This document shows, one piece after another, positions 1-8,475 of a stretch of 61,443 nucleotides of DNA. The notes below the pieces were generated by a model. That model had not been told where the DNA came from and searched no databases. It saw only the letters and a program-made list of their open reading frames with translations. Both the position numbers and the translations under genes were made by a program. Every line of letters begins with the position of its first letter. Position 1 is the first letter of the stretch. Source of the DNA: Chloroflexota bacterium (GTDB taxonomy: Bacteria; Chloroflexota; UBA11872; VXOZ01). Location: NCBI GenBank assembly GCA_022824225.1, contig JAJEAH010000003.1, positions 1 through 61,443 of the forward strand, given 5' to 3'.

Positions 1-653
1 TTTTCCTCCGAATGCCGCTCTCCCAGAGCTTGTTGAAGGGCGAATGAAACCACTGCAAGTTGCCAAATGGCCGTTCATGCTTCGACAGGCTTGTACTGAG
101 CTTGTCGAAATGCTCAGCACGAACGGCTTACATCAGCCTTGTAGCCCCCTAAGAAGATCGTAAACAGGCTCTCAGAATGACACGAGGCTCTCAGAATGAC
201 ACGTCGCTCCACTCCTCAGAGTGACACCGCGGTTCGCTCCTCAGGGTGGCACTTTGGGAAGCAGCCGGATGCGTTGACCCTCTATTCTCCCCTGCCTAGG
301 GCCGGGCTTGCCCATGCCGCGCAGGGGAATTCCCAGCGTAAATGGAGGCTGACAGCCGGTGAGTCTATCAGGGCCGTTTGCCCGCCCGAAATTGCCGCAA
401 CTCCCTTGCGGGCTGACACCGAGTGTGGCGGCGGTCGTCCGCGCAGCTTGAAGACACTTTGAGAAGCTCTGGCGGGCGCGCACACCGGCGGCCTCGCCCT
501 TGCCGCACTGGCGCTATCCGAGCCCCTAGGAGCCGGCGCGCGTAGCAGCGGCCAGCGCGCCTTAAAGGAGAAACCGGGAACGTGCTCCCGGTTTCGTGGT
601 TTCCAGACTGATCAAGCGCCCTTGCCGGAGGCGCTTTGCCGGCGGATGGCGGC
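1..653. other. Intergenic, dispersed repeats, no supported gene
   Basis: I see no convincing coding region here. Positions about 72-126 hold an inverted pair of the short element that reads TTCGACAGGCT...GAACGG, which recurs near 15.3, 44.4, 44.5 and 48.3 kb. Positions about 175-250 hold copies of the TCAGAATGACAC-type element that also occurs near 14.0 and 20.5 kb. The short open frames in this stretch lack a ribosome binding site and run through these repeats. Confidence 0.6.
570..595 (-). terminator. Perfect 10-bp hairpin, probable terminator
   Basis: GAAACCGGGA (570-579) pairs perfectly with TCCCGGTTTC (586-595) around a 6-nt loop. It lies about 60 bp beyond the stop codon of the minus-strand gene ending at 654. 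In that direction it is followed by TCCTTT, so it probably ends that transcript. The U-tract is weak. Confidence 0.5.
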
Positions 654-1061
654 TTAGTAGAGCGGATGGTCTTGCCGCATCCAGTTCACAGGCTCCAGCG
701 ATTCAGAGGGGCCGGCGTCGTCGGCGAGTTCAGGCTCGATGTCGGTGTCGTCGTAGATACCTTTGATTTGGTTTGTCTCCAAGAAACGCATTTCCACCAG
801 ATCGTCAAAGAACCGTTCGAGCACCTTATACCGGTCATACCATTCGGCGGGGTTCTCGAATTTCTCGGCCCATTCCGCAAAATAAATGACGACGTCCCGT
901 ACCGAGACATCGTCAATGGACTTGCGCGCACACATGGTGCGGCTAAAATCTTTGAGCCACTTGATTCTTCTGCCCGTTTCCGTGCGCGAAAGCTTTCTCT
1001 GATTTGCCAAATAGGAGGTATATACACGCAAAACGGACTCTACATCGGTGCTACTCGCCAT
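654..1061 (-). CDS. Small protein resembling a tyrosine-recombinase N-terminal (SAM-like) domain
   Basis: This gene encodes 135 residues. The ATG at 1061 is preceded by GGAGAGGAGG with a 7-nt spacer, so I prefer it over the upstream in-frame start at 1115. The residues around SVLRVYTSYLANQRKLSRTE, followed by a helical stretch, look like the core-binding SAM-like N-terminal domain of phage-type integrases. There is no catalytic R-H-R-Y domain, so it cannot be an active recombinase. It could be a truncated recombinase or a free-standing DNA-binding protein. The C-terminus is acidic (DDTDIEPELADD). It is followed by a hairpin terminator and has no obvious partner gene. Function unknown. Confidence 0.6.
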   Translation of the reverse strand: MASSTDVESVLRVYTSYLANQRKLSRTETGRRIKWLKDFSRTMCARKSIDDVSVRDVVIYFAEWAEKFENPAEWYDRYKVLERFFDDLVEMRFLETNQIKGIYDDTDIEPELADDAGPSESLEPVNWMRQDHPLY

Positions 1062-1280
1062 CTGTTGCCTCCTCTCCCGCAGAGATGAATTCCTCTCTGA
1101 AACGCTCTCCTTCATTTTAAGGGAATTCTAAGTTTTCGTCAACCGTTTTATGTCCGGCGCTGCGGCTTGGAGCGAATGCGATGCGCGCGCGGCGCGCGGC
1201 GGGATAGATGCGTTTCCGGCCTGTGTGTGTCATAGTTAAAATACGTGTGCCAAGTGCGATGAGGACAGTGTAGAGAACGA

Positions 1281-2447
1281 ATGAGCGGCATCAAAACGCT
1301 TACCCGACCGGACGACGCCCCCCAAGAGGAGCCGGAGCGCCCCGCAGAGTCTCTGACATCGGAAGTCGAGCCGAGGCCCAGTGTGACGCCGCCCAAAGGT
1401 GTGCGTTTTTCCCCGCGAACCAAGGCCGTGGTAGCGATTGCCCTGCTGGCGCTGGCGATCTTCTTCGTCTATGGCGTGCGCGCCATCATCTGGCCGTTCA
1501 TTTGGGCAGGCGCTCTGGCGTATCTCCTGGCGCCCCTCGTGACGTGGCTCTGCAAGCACACGCGGCTCCACCGCTTCTGGGTGACGCTCATTCTCATGAC
1601 GTTCTTCTTTGGCGGTATCGTGCTGCTCTTTACGTTTGGCTATCCGCCGCTTAGTCGCGAATTGGAAGGGCTGCGGCGCAGCCTGCCGAGCATTGTGGCG
1701 AATCTCGAGAGTACGATCGCCACGTATGCGCAGGTGGACTTGTTTGGCTTGGAGGAGGTGATTGGCACCTCCGGCGAACTTTTGGCGGCGGCTGTGGATT
1801 CGGCAACGTCGCAAGTCATCGACGCTGCGCTGGAAATCGCGATCCACGTGGTGGAACTGCTCCTCAAGTTCCTGCTGTGCCTCTTTGCCACGTTCTACCT
1901 GTTGCTGGAGTCGAAACGCTTTGGCATTTGGGCGCGGCGCATGGTGCCGGCGCCCTACCGCAGCGAAGTGACCATGCTGGGCCGGCAGATTGACCGCATG
2001 GTGGGGCGGTTCATTCGCGGACAATTGATGCTGGTAGTCATCATGTCTGTGGCCACCTACATATCCCTGCAACTGCTGGGCATACCCTATGCCCTCGTCC
2101 TGGCGCCGGTGGCTGGTTTCCTGGAACTCATTCCCTTCATCGGTCCGGTATTGGCGGCAACGCCGGCTGTGATTCTCGCCCTCGTCTATCCGAGCCCCTT
2201 CGGGTGGTCGCCGGTGGTGTACGCGATCGTGGTCGCGCTCACGTACACGGTGCTGCGCCACATCGAAGACTATCTCATCATCCCGAACGTGGTGGGCAGG
2301 TACGTGCAGCTCAATCCGGTAGTAACGCTTTTTGCTATCCTAGCCGGTGGAGCGCTCTTTGGCATATCCGGCATGCTGCTGGCCATTCCCACGGCTGCCA
2401 TTCTCCGTATTGTGCTCAGCTATCTCTACGTCAAGCTCACCACTTAG
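1281..2447 (+). CDS. AI-2E family transporter (PerM/YdiK-like membrane protein)
   Basis: This is a 388-residue polytopic membrane protein of the AI-2E transporter family (PF01594). Residues 1-48 form a hydrophilic Pro/Glu-rich tail. Paired membrane segments begin near residue 50 (VVAIALLALAIFF and IIWPFIWAGALAYLL). A central soluble region rich in charged residues follows, then a C-terminal cluster of hydrophobic segments containing the typical GFLELIPFIGPVLAATPA stretch and a final FAILAGGALFGISGMLLAIP helix pair. Length is normal for the family. Members act as exporters or Na+/H+ antiporters, and only some move autoinducer-2, so the substrate is open. The GNAT gene starts 8 bp downstream and is probably co-transcribed. 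Confidence 0.85.
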   Translation: MSGIKTLTRPDDAPQEEPERPAESLTSEVEPRPSVTPPKGVRFSPRTKAVVAIALLALAIFFVYGVRAIIWPFIWAGALAYLLAPLVTWLCKHTRLHRFWVTLILMTFFFGGIVLLFTFGYPPLSRELEGLRRSLPSIVANLESTIATYAQVDLFGLEEVIGTSGELLAAAVDSATSQVIDAALEIAIHVVELLLKFLLCLFATFYLLLESKRFGIWARRMVPAPYRSEVTMLGRQIDRMVGRFIRGQLMLVVIMSVATYISLQLLGIPYALVLAPVAGFLELIPFIGPVLAATPAVILALVYPSPFGWSPVVYAIVVALTYTVLRHIEDYLIIPNVVGRYVQLNPVVTLFAILAGGALFGISGMLLAIPTAAILRIVLSYLYVKLTT

Positions 2448-2455
2448 GCCCCCGC

Positions 2456-2992
2456 ATGCGTGTACGCCGCGCTGACCGCAGAGATATTGATTTGTGTGCT
2501 CGGCTCGACGCGTCCTATCAGACCCGGACCGTCTGGGCTATGGAAACACGCTGGGAGGGCAACCGGAAGCTCTCCGGGTTCCAGGTCCGGCGTCTGCCCC
2601 GCGTCCTGACGTTGCAGCCGCCCCTGGACCCTGAGGACTTGTACGGCGACTGGCGCAACGGCGACCTATTCCTGGTGGCGGAGGAGTCGAATGTCGTCGT
2701 GGGCTACCTGGACATGCTGACCCCCCGGCGGCTGGGCACGGGCCTGGTGCAGAGCATTGTCGTGCGTCCCGATTTCCGGCGGCGCGGGGTCGGTTCGGCG
2801 CTGCTGCGCACCAGCATGAACTGGGCAAAGCACAATGGCTTGCAGGGCCTGTGCATTGACGTGCAGTCGCGCAACTACCCGGCCATCCAATTCCTGCAGA
2901 AGAACGGCTTTGTGCACAGCGGCTACAATGACCGGTACTACCCCACCCAAGACGTGGCGTTGTTCTTCGTCTACCGTGTCGGCCATACGTAG
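2456..2992 (+). CDS. GNAT family N-acetyltransferase
   Basis: This gene encodes 178 residues from the ATG at 2456, just 8 bp after the AI-2E family gene. A longer in-frame extension overlaps that gene and is unlikely to be used. The acetyl-CoA site motif is visible as VRPDFRRRGVGSALL, with strand beta-4 SIVV before it. It is followed by the C-terminal LQKNGFVHSGYNDRYY segment typical of RimI-like GNAT enzymes. It should transfer an acetyl group from acetyl-CoA to an amine. The closest resemblance is to ribosomal-protein N-terminal acetyltransferases, but the substrate cannot be told from sequence. Confidence 0.8.
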   Translation: MRVRRADRRDIDLCARLDASYQTRTVWAMETRWEGNRKLSGFQVRRLPRVLTLQPPLDPEDLYGDWRNGDLFLVAEESNVVVGYLDMLTPRRLGTGLVQSIVVRPDFRRRGVGSALLRTSMNWAKHNGLQGLCIDVQSRNYPAIQFLQKNGFVHSGYNDRYYPTQDVALFFVYRVGHT

Positions 2993-3088
2993 CAGGCGGG
3001 GGCCGAAGGGGTTTGGGACAGTCGCCCCGGAGTGGGGGCGCGAACGTCAAGATGCCCGTGTGATGCGATCGAGGAGCGTGACTCTGCC

Positions 3089-4402
3089 GTGAACGATGAA
3101 CGGACGATCAATATCGGCCTGATGGGCCTGGGGGTGGTCGGCAGCGGCGTGCTGCGCATCATCCGGGAAAAAGCCCGCGTGCTCGCCAAGGAAACAGGCC
3201 GGAATCTGCACGTTAAGCGAATACTGGTGCGGGAAAAAGGGAAGGACCGCGGGGTGGACGTGAACCCCGCGATCTTGACCAGCAATCCGGACGACATTCT
3301 GGACGACCCGACAATTCACATCGTCATCGAGCTAATCGGTGGCGTCGAGCCAGCCTATGCCTATGCCAAGCGCGCTATCCAAGCGGGCAAACATCTGGTC
3401 ACCGGCAACAAGGACGTAATGGCCGAGCACGGCCCGGAACTCCTGCGCCTTGCCGGCGAACGCAATGTGGACGTCTACTACGAGGCCAGTGTGGGCGGCG
3501 GCATTCCCCTGATCGGCTCTTTCCGGTCGGACCTGGTAGCCAACGAGATTCACGAATTCTACGCCATCATCAACGGCACGACCAACTACATCCTGACCCG
3601 CATGTCGCGGGAAGGGGCGGCCCTGCCCGCCGTGCTCGCCGACGCGCAACGCTTGGGTTACGCGGAAGCGGATCCGACCAAAGACGTGGAGGGCATCGAC
3701 GCCGCGTTCAAGTTGGCCATCTTGACCTCACTCGCGTTTCGCACCCACGTGGACCCGGGGGCAATCTACCGCGAGGGCATCATGCAGCTTGAGCCCGCGG
3801 ACTTCCGGTATGCGCAAGACCTGGGCTATGTAATCAAGCTGCTGGCCGTGGGACGGCAAGACAACGGCCGCTATCAGGCAGCGGTCTATCCCGCACTGGT
3901 GCCCCAGGCCGCGCCGCTTGCCAACGTAGACGGCGTGTATAATGCAGTGTACGTGGTGGGAGACTTGGTCGGAAACGTGATGTTCTATGGCCGCGGCGCA
4001 GGCTCGGAACCGACGGCCAGCGCTATCGTCGCCGACGTGATCGACGTGGCCCACAATATAATCAGCGGCGTAACCAATCGCATTCCCTACGCGCTGGACG
4101 CCGCCAAGACACTGAAACCAATGGCCGAGATCGAGTCGCGCTACTACTTTCGCCTGTGGGCCGCGGACCGGCCGGGCGTGCTGGCGAAGATTGCGGCGGT
4201 CTGCGGCACGAATCACATCAGTATCGCTTCCGTGATCCAGAAGGAAGCCGACCCCGTGGATCGGACGGCCGAGTTGGTGTTTACAACCCATGCCGCAAAC
4301 GAACGTGCGATGCGGGACGCCGTGGGGGATATCGAAGGTCTGGACGTTGTCAAGCGGGTTGCCGGCTTCTTGCGCATCGCGGACGTGGGCGAGACGGCGT
4401 GA
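3089..4402 (+). CDS. hom: Homoserine dehydrogenase
   Basis: The enzyme reduces aspartate semialdehyde to homoserine with NAD(P)H, the branch step toward threonine and methionine. I chose the GTG at 3089 (437 residues), with GAGGAG upstream. An ATG at 3032 would add 19 residues that do not look like the family. The Rossmann motif GLGVVGSG is at residues 13-20. The catalytic domain has ELIGGVEPAY, GNKDVMAEHG and the NGTTNYIL and EADPTKDVEGIDAAFKL signatures. A C-terminal ACT domain (from about residue 350, FRLWAADRPGVLAKIAAV) suggests feedback regulation by threonine. thrC follows 82 bp downstream; no homoserine kinase gene is next to it. Confidence 0.95.
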   Translation: MNDERTINIGLMGLGVVGSGVLRIIREKARVLAKETGRNLHVKRILVREKGKDRGVDVNPAILTSNPDDILDDPTIHIVIELIGGVEPAYAYAKRAIQAGKHLVTGNKDVMAEHGPELLRLAGERNVDVYYEASVGGGIPLIGSFRSDLVANEIHEFYAIINGTTNYILTRMSREGAALPAVLADAQRLGYAEADPTKDVEGIDAAFKLAILTSLAFRTHVDPGAIYREGIMQLEPADFRYAQDLGYVIKLLAVGRQDNGRYQAAVYPALVPQAAPLANVDGVYNAVYVVGDLVGNVMFYGRGAGSEPTASAIVADVIDVAHNIISGVTNRIPYALDAAKTLKPMAEIESRYYFRLWAADRPGVLAKIAAVCGTNHISIASVIQKEADPVDRTAELVFTTHAANERAMRDAVGDIEGLDVVKRVAGFLRIADVGETA

Positions 4403-4483
4403 ACTCAGACGCAAGGATACGAGCATGGAGACTGGTAGGCCCGGCGTGAAACGGCTGCCGCGTCGCGGATGGAGGCATGGGGG

Positions 4484-5593
4484 GTGACTGCAGAGCACGA
4501 CGGCGCCGGAGAGCGTGCGCCCGTGGGAGATACCGCGCCCGCCGGCCGCGGCTTGCTGTCTCACTACGGCGAGTTTCTGCCGGTAACGCCGCAAACGCCG
4601 CTCATCAGCCGGGGAGAGGGCTTCACGCCGCTGGTGCGGGCCCACGCCCTGGAGCGCCGCGTGGGGTGTGCGGAGCTGTGGCTCAAGCTGGAAGGCTGCA
4701 ATCCCACCGGCTCGTTCAAAGACCGGGGCATGGTGATGGCGGTGGCCAAGGCGCTGGAGGAAGGCGCCGAGGCCATTATGTGCGCTTCCACCGGCAATAC
4801 CAGCGCCGCCGCCGCCGCGTACGCCGCCGCCGCGCAAATCAAGGCCGTGGTCGTGGTGTCGGCGGGCAAGATCGCCCTGGGCAAGCTGGCCCAGGCGTTG
4901 ATCTACGGCGCGGTAGTCATCGCCCTGGACGGGACCTTCGACGACGCGCTGCGCATCGTGCGCGAAATCACGGCGCGCAATCCCATCACGGTGGTCAACT
5001 CCATCAATCCCTACCGGCTCCAGGGCCAGAAGACGGCGGCATTCGAGTGCAGCGACGTGCTCGGCGACGCGCCGGACATTCTCGCCATCCCGGTCGGCAA
5101 CGCGGGCAATATCACCAGCTATTGGATGGGCTTTCGGGAGTACCGCCGGGCGGGGCGCACGACCCGCCTGCCGCGCATGTGGGGCCTTGAAGCGGCGGGC
5201 GCGGCGGCAATCGTGGAAAACCGGCCTATTGCCAACCCCGATACCGTGGCGTCTGCGCTGCGCATCGGCAACCCCGCCAATTGGCAACGCGCCGTGCGCG
5301 CCCGCGACGAATCCGGCGGCCTGATCGACACGGTGAGCGATCCCGAAATCCTGGCTGCCTACAAGCTGCTGGCGGAGCAAGAAGGCGTCTTTGCCGAACC
5401 GGCGTCAGCCGCCTCGGTGGCCGGCGTGCTCAAGCTGGCCGCCGCCGGCGAGGTCAAACCCTCCGACCGCATCGTCTGCGTGCTCACCGGCCACGGCCTC
5501 AAGGACCCCGAGATAGCCCTGGACGTCGCCCGGGAGGTGGTGCCGGCTCCCAACGACGTCCACGAGATCGAGAAAATACTCAAGCTGCGCTAG
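4484..5593 (+). CDS. thrC: Threonine synthase
   Basis: This PLP enzyme converts O-phosphohomoserine to threonine. I chose the GTG at 4484 (369 residues) because GGAGG lies 8 nt before it; the ATG at 4469 has no ribosome binding site. The PLP-binding lysine is K79 in [10 protein letters not shown]. The [16 protein letters not shown] motif and the glycine-rich phosphate loop [11 protein letters not shown] are intact. The C-terminal [16 protein letters not shown] segment is also typical. Length (about 350-370) fits the short bacterial/archaeal ThrC class. It forms the threonine operon with hom; the required homoserine kinase must be encoded elsewhere. Confidence 0.95.
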   Translation: MTAEHDGAGERAPVGDTAPAGRGLLSHYGEFLPVTPQTPLISRGEGFTPLVRAHALERRVGCAELWLKLEGCNPTGSFKDRGMVMAVAKALEEGAEAIMCASTGNTSAAAAAYAAAAQIKAVVVVSAGKIALGKLAQALIYGAVVIALDGTFDDALRIVREITARNPITVVNSINPYRLQGQKTAAFECSDVLGDAPDILAIPVGNAGNITSYWMGFREYRRAGRTTRLPRMWGLEAAGAAAIVENRPIANPDTVASALRIGNPANWQRAVRARDESGGLIDTVSDPEILAAYKLLAEQEGVFAEPASAASVAGVLKLAAAGEVKPSDRIVCVLTGHGLKDPEIALDVAREVVPAPNDVHEIEKILKLR

Positions 5594-5639
5594 GTTGTGT
5601 GGACATTTTGCCGTCATTGCCATGAAAATAGCACGACGG

Positions 5640-5860
5640 GATTCGTCATTCCCGCGAAAGCTTGCCTCCGTACTTGATACGGTGGCGGGAATCCATCATC
5701 GCCGCGAGCGCCCTGGATTCCGACGCAAGCCGGAATGACGATCGGGAAGCCGGGCGCCATTTTCATGACCGTGTGCGGCCTGCGCAAGGCCATGGTGATT
5801 CCCGTGAAAGTTTGCCCCGTATCCCGATACGGGGCGGGAATCCATTTTCACGTTGCGCCA
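5640..5860. repeat. REP-like hairpin elements (two copies)
   Basis: Two related elements lie between thrC and the toxin-antitoxin genes. In the first, ATTCCCGC (5648-5655) pairs with GCGGGAAT (5685-5692). In the second, CCCCGTAT (5815-5822) pairs with ATACGGGG (5827-5834), flanked by GATTCCCG and GCGGGAATCC arms. They belong to a dispersed family whose simpler form (ACCCGCGAAAGCGGGT) appears near 20.12 kb. I see no gene from 5594 to 6293. Open frames here run through the hairpins. Confidence 0.65.
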
Positions 5861-6062
5861 GATTGTCCTTCCATGAGGGGTAGTGAGCGATCTTACGCGC
5901 GAGTATTCGCTTTGTCACAGGTTTCTTCTGTCGCCCCAAAGAGCAAAGCAACCGTGAAGCCCGCACAAACGCTTGAGATTCCTCGCTTTCACTCGGATTG
6001 ACAAGAGTCCTGTCCGGTGAATGCCTCAAACCTAGACCGACTAATTCCCTTACTACAATCCC

Positions 6063-6092
6063 TTGACACCTTTATAGGTGTGGTAAGATATA
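6063..6092 (+). promoter_or_regulatory. Possible sigma-70 type promoter
   Basis: TTGACA at 6063-6068 is followed after 18 bp by GATATA at 6087-6092. It sits about 200 bp before the toxin-antitoxin pair. The surrounding phrase TACAATCCCTTGACACCTT recurs in altered form near 6176-6198, which lacks a good -10. Whether the transcript reaches the antitoxin gene or makes a short RNA is open. Confidence 0.35.
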
Positions 6093-6247
6093 GACGAGGC
6101 GAGGCGCGGCCTCGGCGCATCTCTTCTCTAGGAAAGCTGGGATGCTGGGCCGCGCCTCACTCCTATCCTAGCAGCGTTACAATCCCTCGACACCTTGGTC
6201 AAGCCCGTTTCTACTAATTCCCTCAACTGGGCCACTTGCATGCCCAT

Positions 6248-6282
6248 CAATATACGTATACCATAGCCCAATATACGTATAC
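6248..6282 (+). promoter_or_regulatory. Twin palindromic operators before the toxin-antitoxin pair
   Basis: The 14-bp sequence CAATATACGTATAC occurs twice, at 6248-6261 and 6269-6282. Each copy has the perfect palindrome TATACGTATA at its core. The copies are exactly 21 bp apart, two helical turns, and end 12 bp before the antitoxin start codon. This is the layout expected for cooperative binding by a ribbon-helix-helix antitoxin that represses its own operon. Binding is inferred, not shown. Confidence 0.65.
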
Positions 6283-6293
6283 GGATTCAAGAA

Positions 6294-6536
6294 GTGAAAA
6301 AGCCACTAATTAAGCAAAAGCTCACCATCACCGTCGACGCCGAACTCGTGCCGGCGGCCAAACGCTACGCCCGCGCGCGGGGCGTGTCTCTTTCGTCGCT
6401 GATCGAGCAGTCTCTGAGAGAACTGGCAGGAGAGGGCGCACCGTCCTTCTCCGCGCGGTGGCGCGGCAAGTTCCGGGCGGCGGAACGCAAAGACGACCCA
6501 CGCTACGCCGCCTTGGCCAAGAAGTACCTGCAATGA
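6294..6536 (+). CDS. VapB-type antitoxin, ribbon-helix-helix family (DUF6364-like)
   Basis: This gene encodes 80 residues starting at GTG 6294. The first 45 residues have the pattern of a ribbon-helix-helix DNA-binding fold: a basic beta strand (KQKLTITVDAELV), then two helices (AAKRYARARG and SLSSLIEQSLREL). The C-terminal tail contains Trp and basic residues (SARWRGKFRAAERKDD), a usual toxin-wrapping segment. The stop codon overlaps the toxin start (ATGA), so the two are translationally coupled. It should neutralise the PIN toxin and repress the operon through the twin palindromes just upstream. Confidence 0.85.
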   Translation: MKKPLIKQKLTITVDAELVPAAKRYARARGVSLSSLIEQSLRELAGEGAPSFSARWRGKFRAAERKDDPRYAALAKKYLQ

Positions 6537-6940
6537 TACTGCTCGATACCGACGTGCTCATCGATGTTGCCCTGGATAGACGCCCACACGCAGACTTGGC
6601 CGCAGAACTACTTGATCGCGTTGAGCATGGCGCGGAGGCAGCCTTCATTGCCTGGCATTCGGTAGCGAATTTCTATTACCTCGTGGCTCCGGCGCTGGGC
6701 GGCGCAGATGCCCGCGACTTCATTGTCGATCTCACACGCTTCGCGGCGGTGGCAGCGACCGGCACGGCAGGCATCCGCAACGCTGCCGCGCTGCCGATAG
6801 CTGATTTCGAGGACGCCATGCAGGTGGCCGCCGCCCAGGCATGCGGGGCGCGGCACATCGTGACCAGGAATATCCGGGACTACAATCGTTCACCCGTTCG
6901 CGCGATCAGTCCCCGGGAAGCGCTCGACGAACTATTTTGA
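6533..6940 (+). CDS. PIN-domain toxin (VapC-like ribonuclease)
   Basis: This gene encodes 135 residues from the ATG at 6533, overlapping the antitoxin stop by 4 nt. The PIN fold is recognisable from MILLDTDVLIDVAL with the first metal-binding aspartate at D5, the central FIAWHSVANFYYL helix, and the late acidic cluster PIADFEDAMQVAAA followed by CGARHIVTRNIRDY. PIN toxins cut RNA with Mg2+ and are held inactive by the cognate antitoxin. The length is normal. A hairpin at 7093-7111 may end the transcript. Confidence 0.9.
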   Translation: MILLDTDVLIDVALDRRPHADLAAELLDRVEHGAEAAFIAWHSVANFYYLVAPALGGADARDFIVDLTRFAAVAATGTAGIRNAAALPIADFEDAMQVAAAQACGARHIVTRNIRDYNRSPVRAISPREALDELF

Positions 6941-7092
6941 ATCTCGGCGCTACGGTGGAATGGGGTGGCAAATGCGCGCAAGAGTACGCGGTATCTTGTC
7001 CGGCCTCCTCTACGTGTGAGGGGGGCACGTAAGGACGGTCCGCGGGAATGTCCGCTACGCCCAGCCGGTAGTCTGCCGGTGCGCAGCAATGG

Positions 7093-7111
7093 GCACACAT
7101 TAAATGTGTGC
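7093..7111. terminator. Short hairpin between convergent genes
   Basis: GCACACA (7093-7099) pairs with TGTGTGC (7105-7111) across a 5-nt loop. A second small hairpin GATGC-TTC-GCATC is at 7119-7131. They lie between the convergent toxin gene and the TPR gene. No T-tract follows, so terminator function is uncertain. Confidence 0.3.
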
Positions 7112-7133
7112 GGCGCGTGATGCTTCGCATCCC

Positions 7134-8393
7134 CTAGCAGGAAAGCGCCTCTTTCCGCGCCTCGTCGCGGTTGGCTTCGCTGGTGCGGCCCATGGCGCGG
7201 AAGATTTGGGCCCGGATGCTGAACACGTCCCGGTCGTTCGGTCTGCTTTCCGCAGCCGCGTTGGCGTCGGCCAGCGCCGCATCCAGCCGTTCCTTGGCCA
7301 GGAAGACCTTGGCTCGTCCCACGTAGGCCCAACTCGCTTGATCGCTCAATTGCAGCGCCCGGTCCGCGTCGGATTCCGCCGCGTTGAGGTTGCCCAAGCC
7401 GAGCTGGGCCAGCGAGCGGGTATCGTAGCACTCGGCGCACTCGTCGTCGAGCTGGATCGACCTGTTCGCGTCTTCCAAGGCCTTGGCATATTCGCCGGCC
7501 TTGGCGTAGGCCCAGGCGCGGGCGTTGTAGCCGTAACTGACTTCCGGCGCCAGATTGATCTCCAACGTCGCGTCGGCGATGGCGTTCTCATACTGTTCCA
7601 GCGCCAGGTAGGCGGCAATGCGCGCCAGATATGCGCCGGAGAGGCCCGGGACCATCTCCGTTACCACGTTGGCGTCCGCCAATGCGGCCAGGCAGGCGCC
7701 CACTTTGATGCTCAGATAGGCGCGCACGCGGTACGACTCCGGCTGGGTGGGGTCGAGCAGGATGGCCTCATCGGCGTCGTCCAGCGCTCTTTCATATTCG
7801 CCCATGTCCTGATAGATCTTGGCCCGGGTCAAGTAGCGGTGGGCGGAATCCGGCTCAAGCGAGATCGCCTGGCCGGCATCAGCCAGCGCAGCGTCGTGGT
7901 CGCCCTGCAGCAAGTGCACGTTCGCGCGCAGGCCGTAGGCGTCCGCAATGGTCGGGTCATTGGCAATGACCGTGTCGAGGTCGTCCAGCGCCTTGCTATA
8001 CCGGTCCAACTGCACGGCTACGATAGCGCGCAGCAGGCGGTACAGCGGCTCCTCGCCGTCCAGTTCAACGGCGCTGTCCAATTCACGCATCGCGCCGTTG
8101 AAGTCGCTCTGTCCGATGCGCTCGATGGCGGCGCTATAGTGATCCTGTGCCGCCGCGACCGGGCCGCCCCGCAGGTTGGCGGCCGCGCGTTGCTGCACCG
8201 GTTGCAGAAAGCGGGGATAGATGACGAACGCGATGAGCGCCACCACCACAACGACGCCGACGACGATTATGCCCAGCATGCGCTCGCGCTCTTTCTTGAG
8301 CGCTCCCTCCGGGTCGTCCGAGTGCGCGTCTTGTGGGCCGCGCGGCGGCTGCGGCTCCGGTGTCTCCTCGTCTTGGGGATTTCGCTCGCTCAT
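7134..8393 (-). CDS. TPR-repeat protein with an N-terminal membrane anchor
   Basis: This gene encodes 419 residues. The ATG at 8393 has GGAAGG just upstream and is preferred to GTG 8405. A Pro/Glu/Asp-rich cytoplasmic tail (about residues 1-40) is followed by one transmembrane helix (LGIIVVGVVVVVALIAFVIY). The rest, from about residue 75, is a run of about nine tetratricopeptide repeats, seen as recurring A-x-x-D-x-x-x-A-I-x-L-D-P or E-P phrases. TPR arrays bind other proteins, so this is probably an assembly scaffold at the membrane. Nothing in the neighbourhood identifies the partner. Confidence 0.85.
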   Translation of the reverse strand: MSERNPQDEETPEPQPPRGPQDAHSDDPEGALKKERERMLGIIVVGVVVVVALIAFVIYPRFLQPVQQRAAANLRGGPVAAAQDHYSAAIERIGQSDFNGAMRELDSAVELDGEEPLYRLLRAIVAVQLDRYSKALDDLDTVIANDPTIADAYGLRANVHLLQGDHDAALADAGQAISLEPDSAHRYLTRAKIYQDMGEYERALDDADEAILLDPTQPESYRVRAYLSIKVGACLAALADANVVTEMVPGLSGAYLARIAAYLALEQYENAIADATLEINLAPEVSYGYNARAWAYAKAGEYAKALEDANRSIQLDDECAECYDTRSLAQLGLGNLNAAESDADRALQLSDQASWAYVGRAKVFLAKERLDAALADANAAAESRPNDRDVFSIRAQIFRAMGRTSEANRDEARKEALSC

Positions 8394-8475
8394 GGGACCT
8401 TCCACGTCCTCGTGCTCAGAACCATGCTCCCATGGTACGGCAACCGGCTTTCCCCTGTCATGCCGTAGCCGGAGA

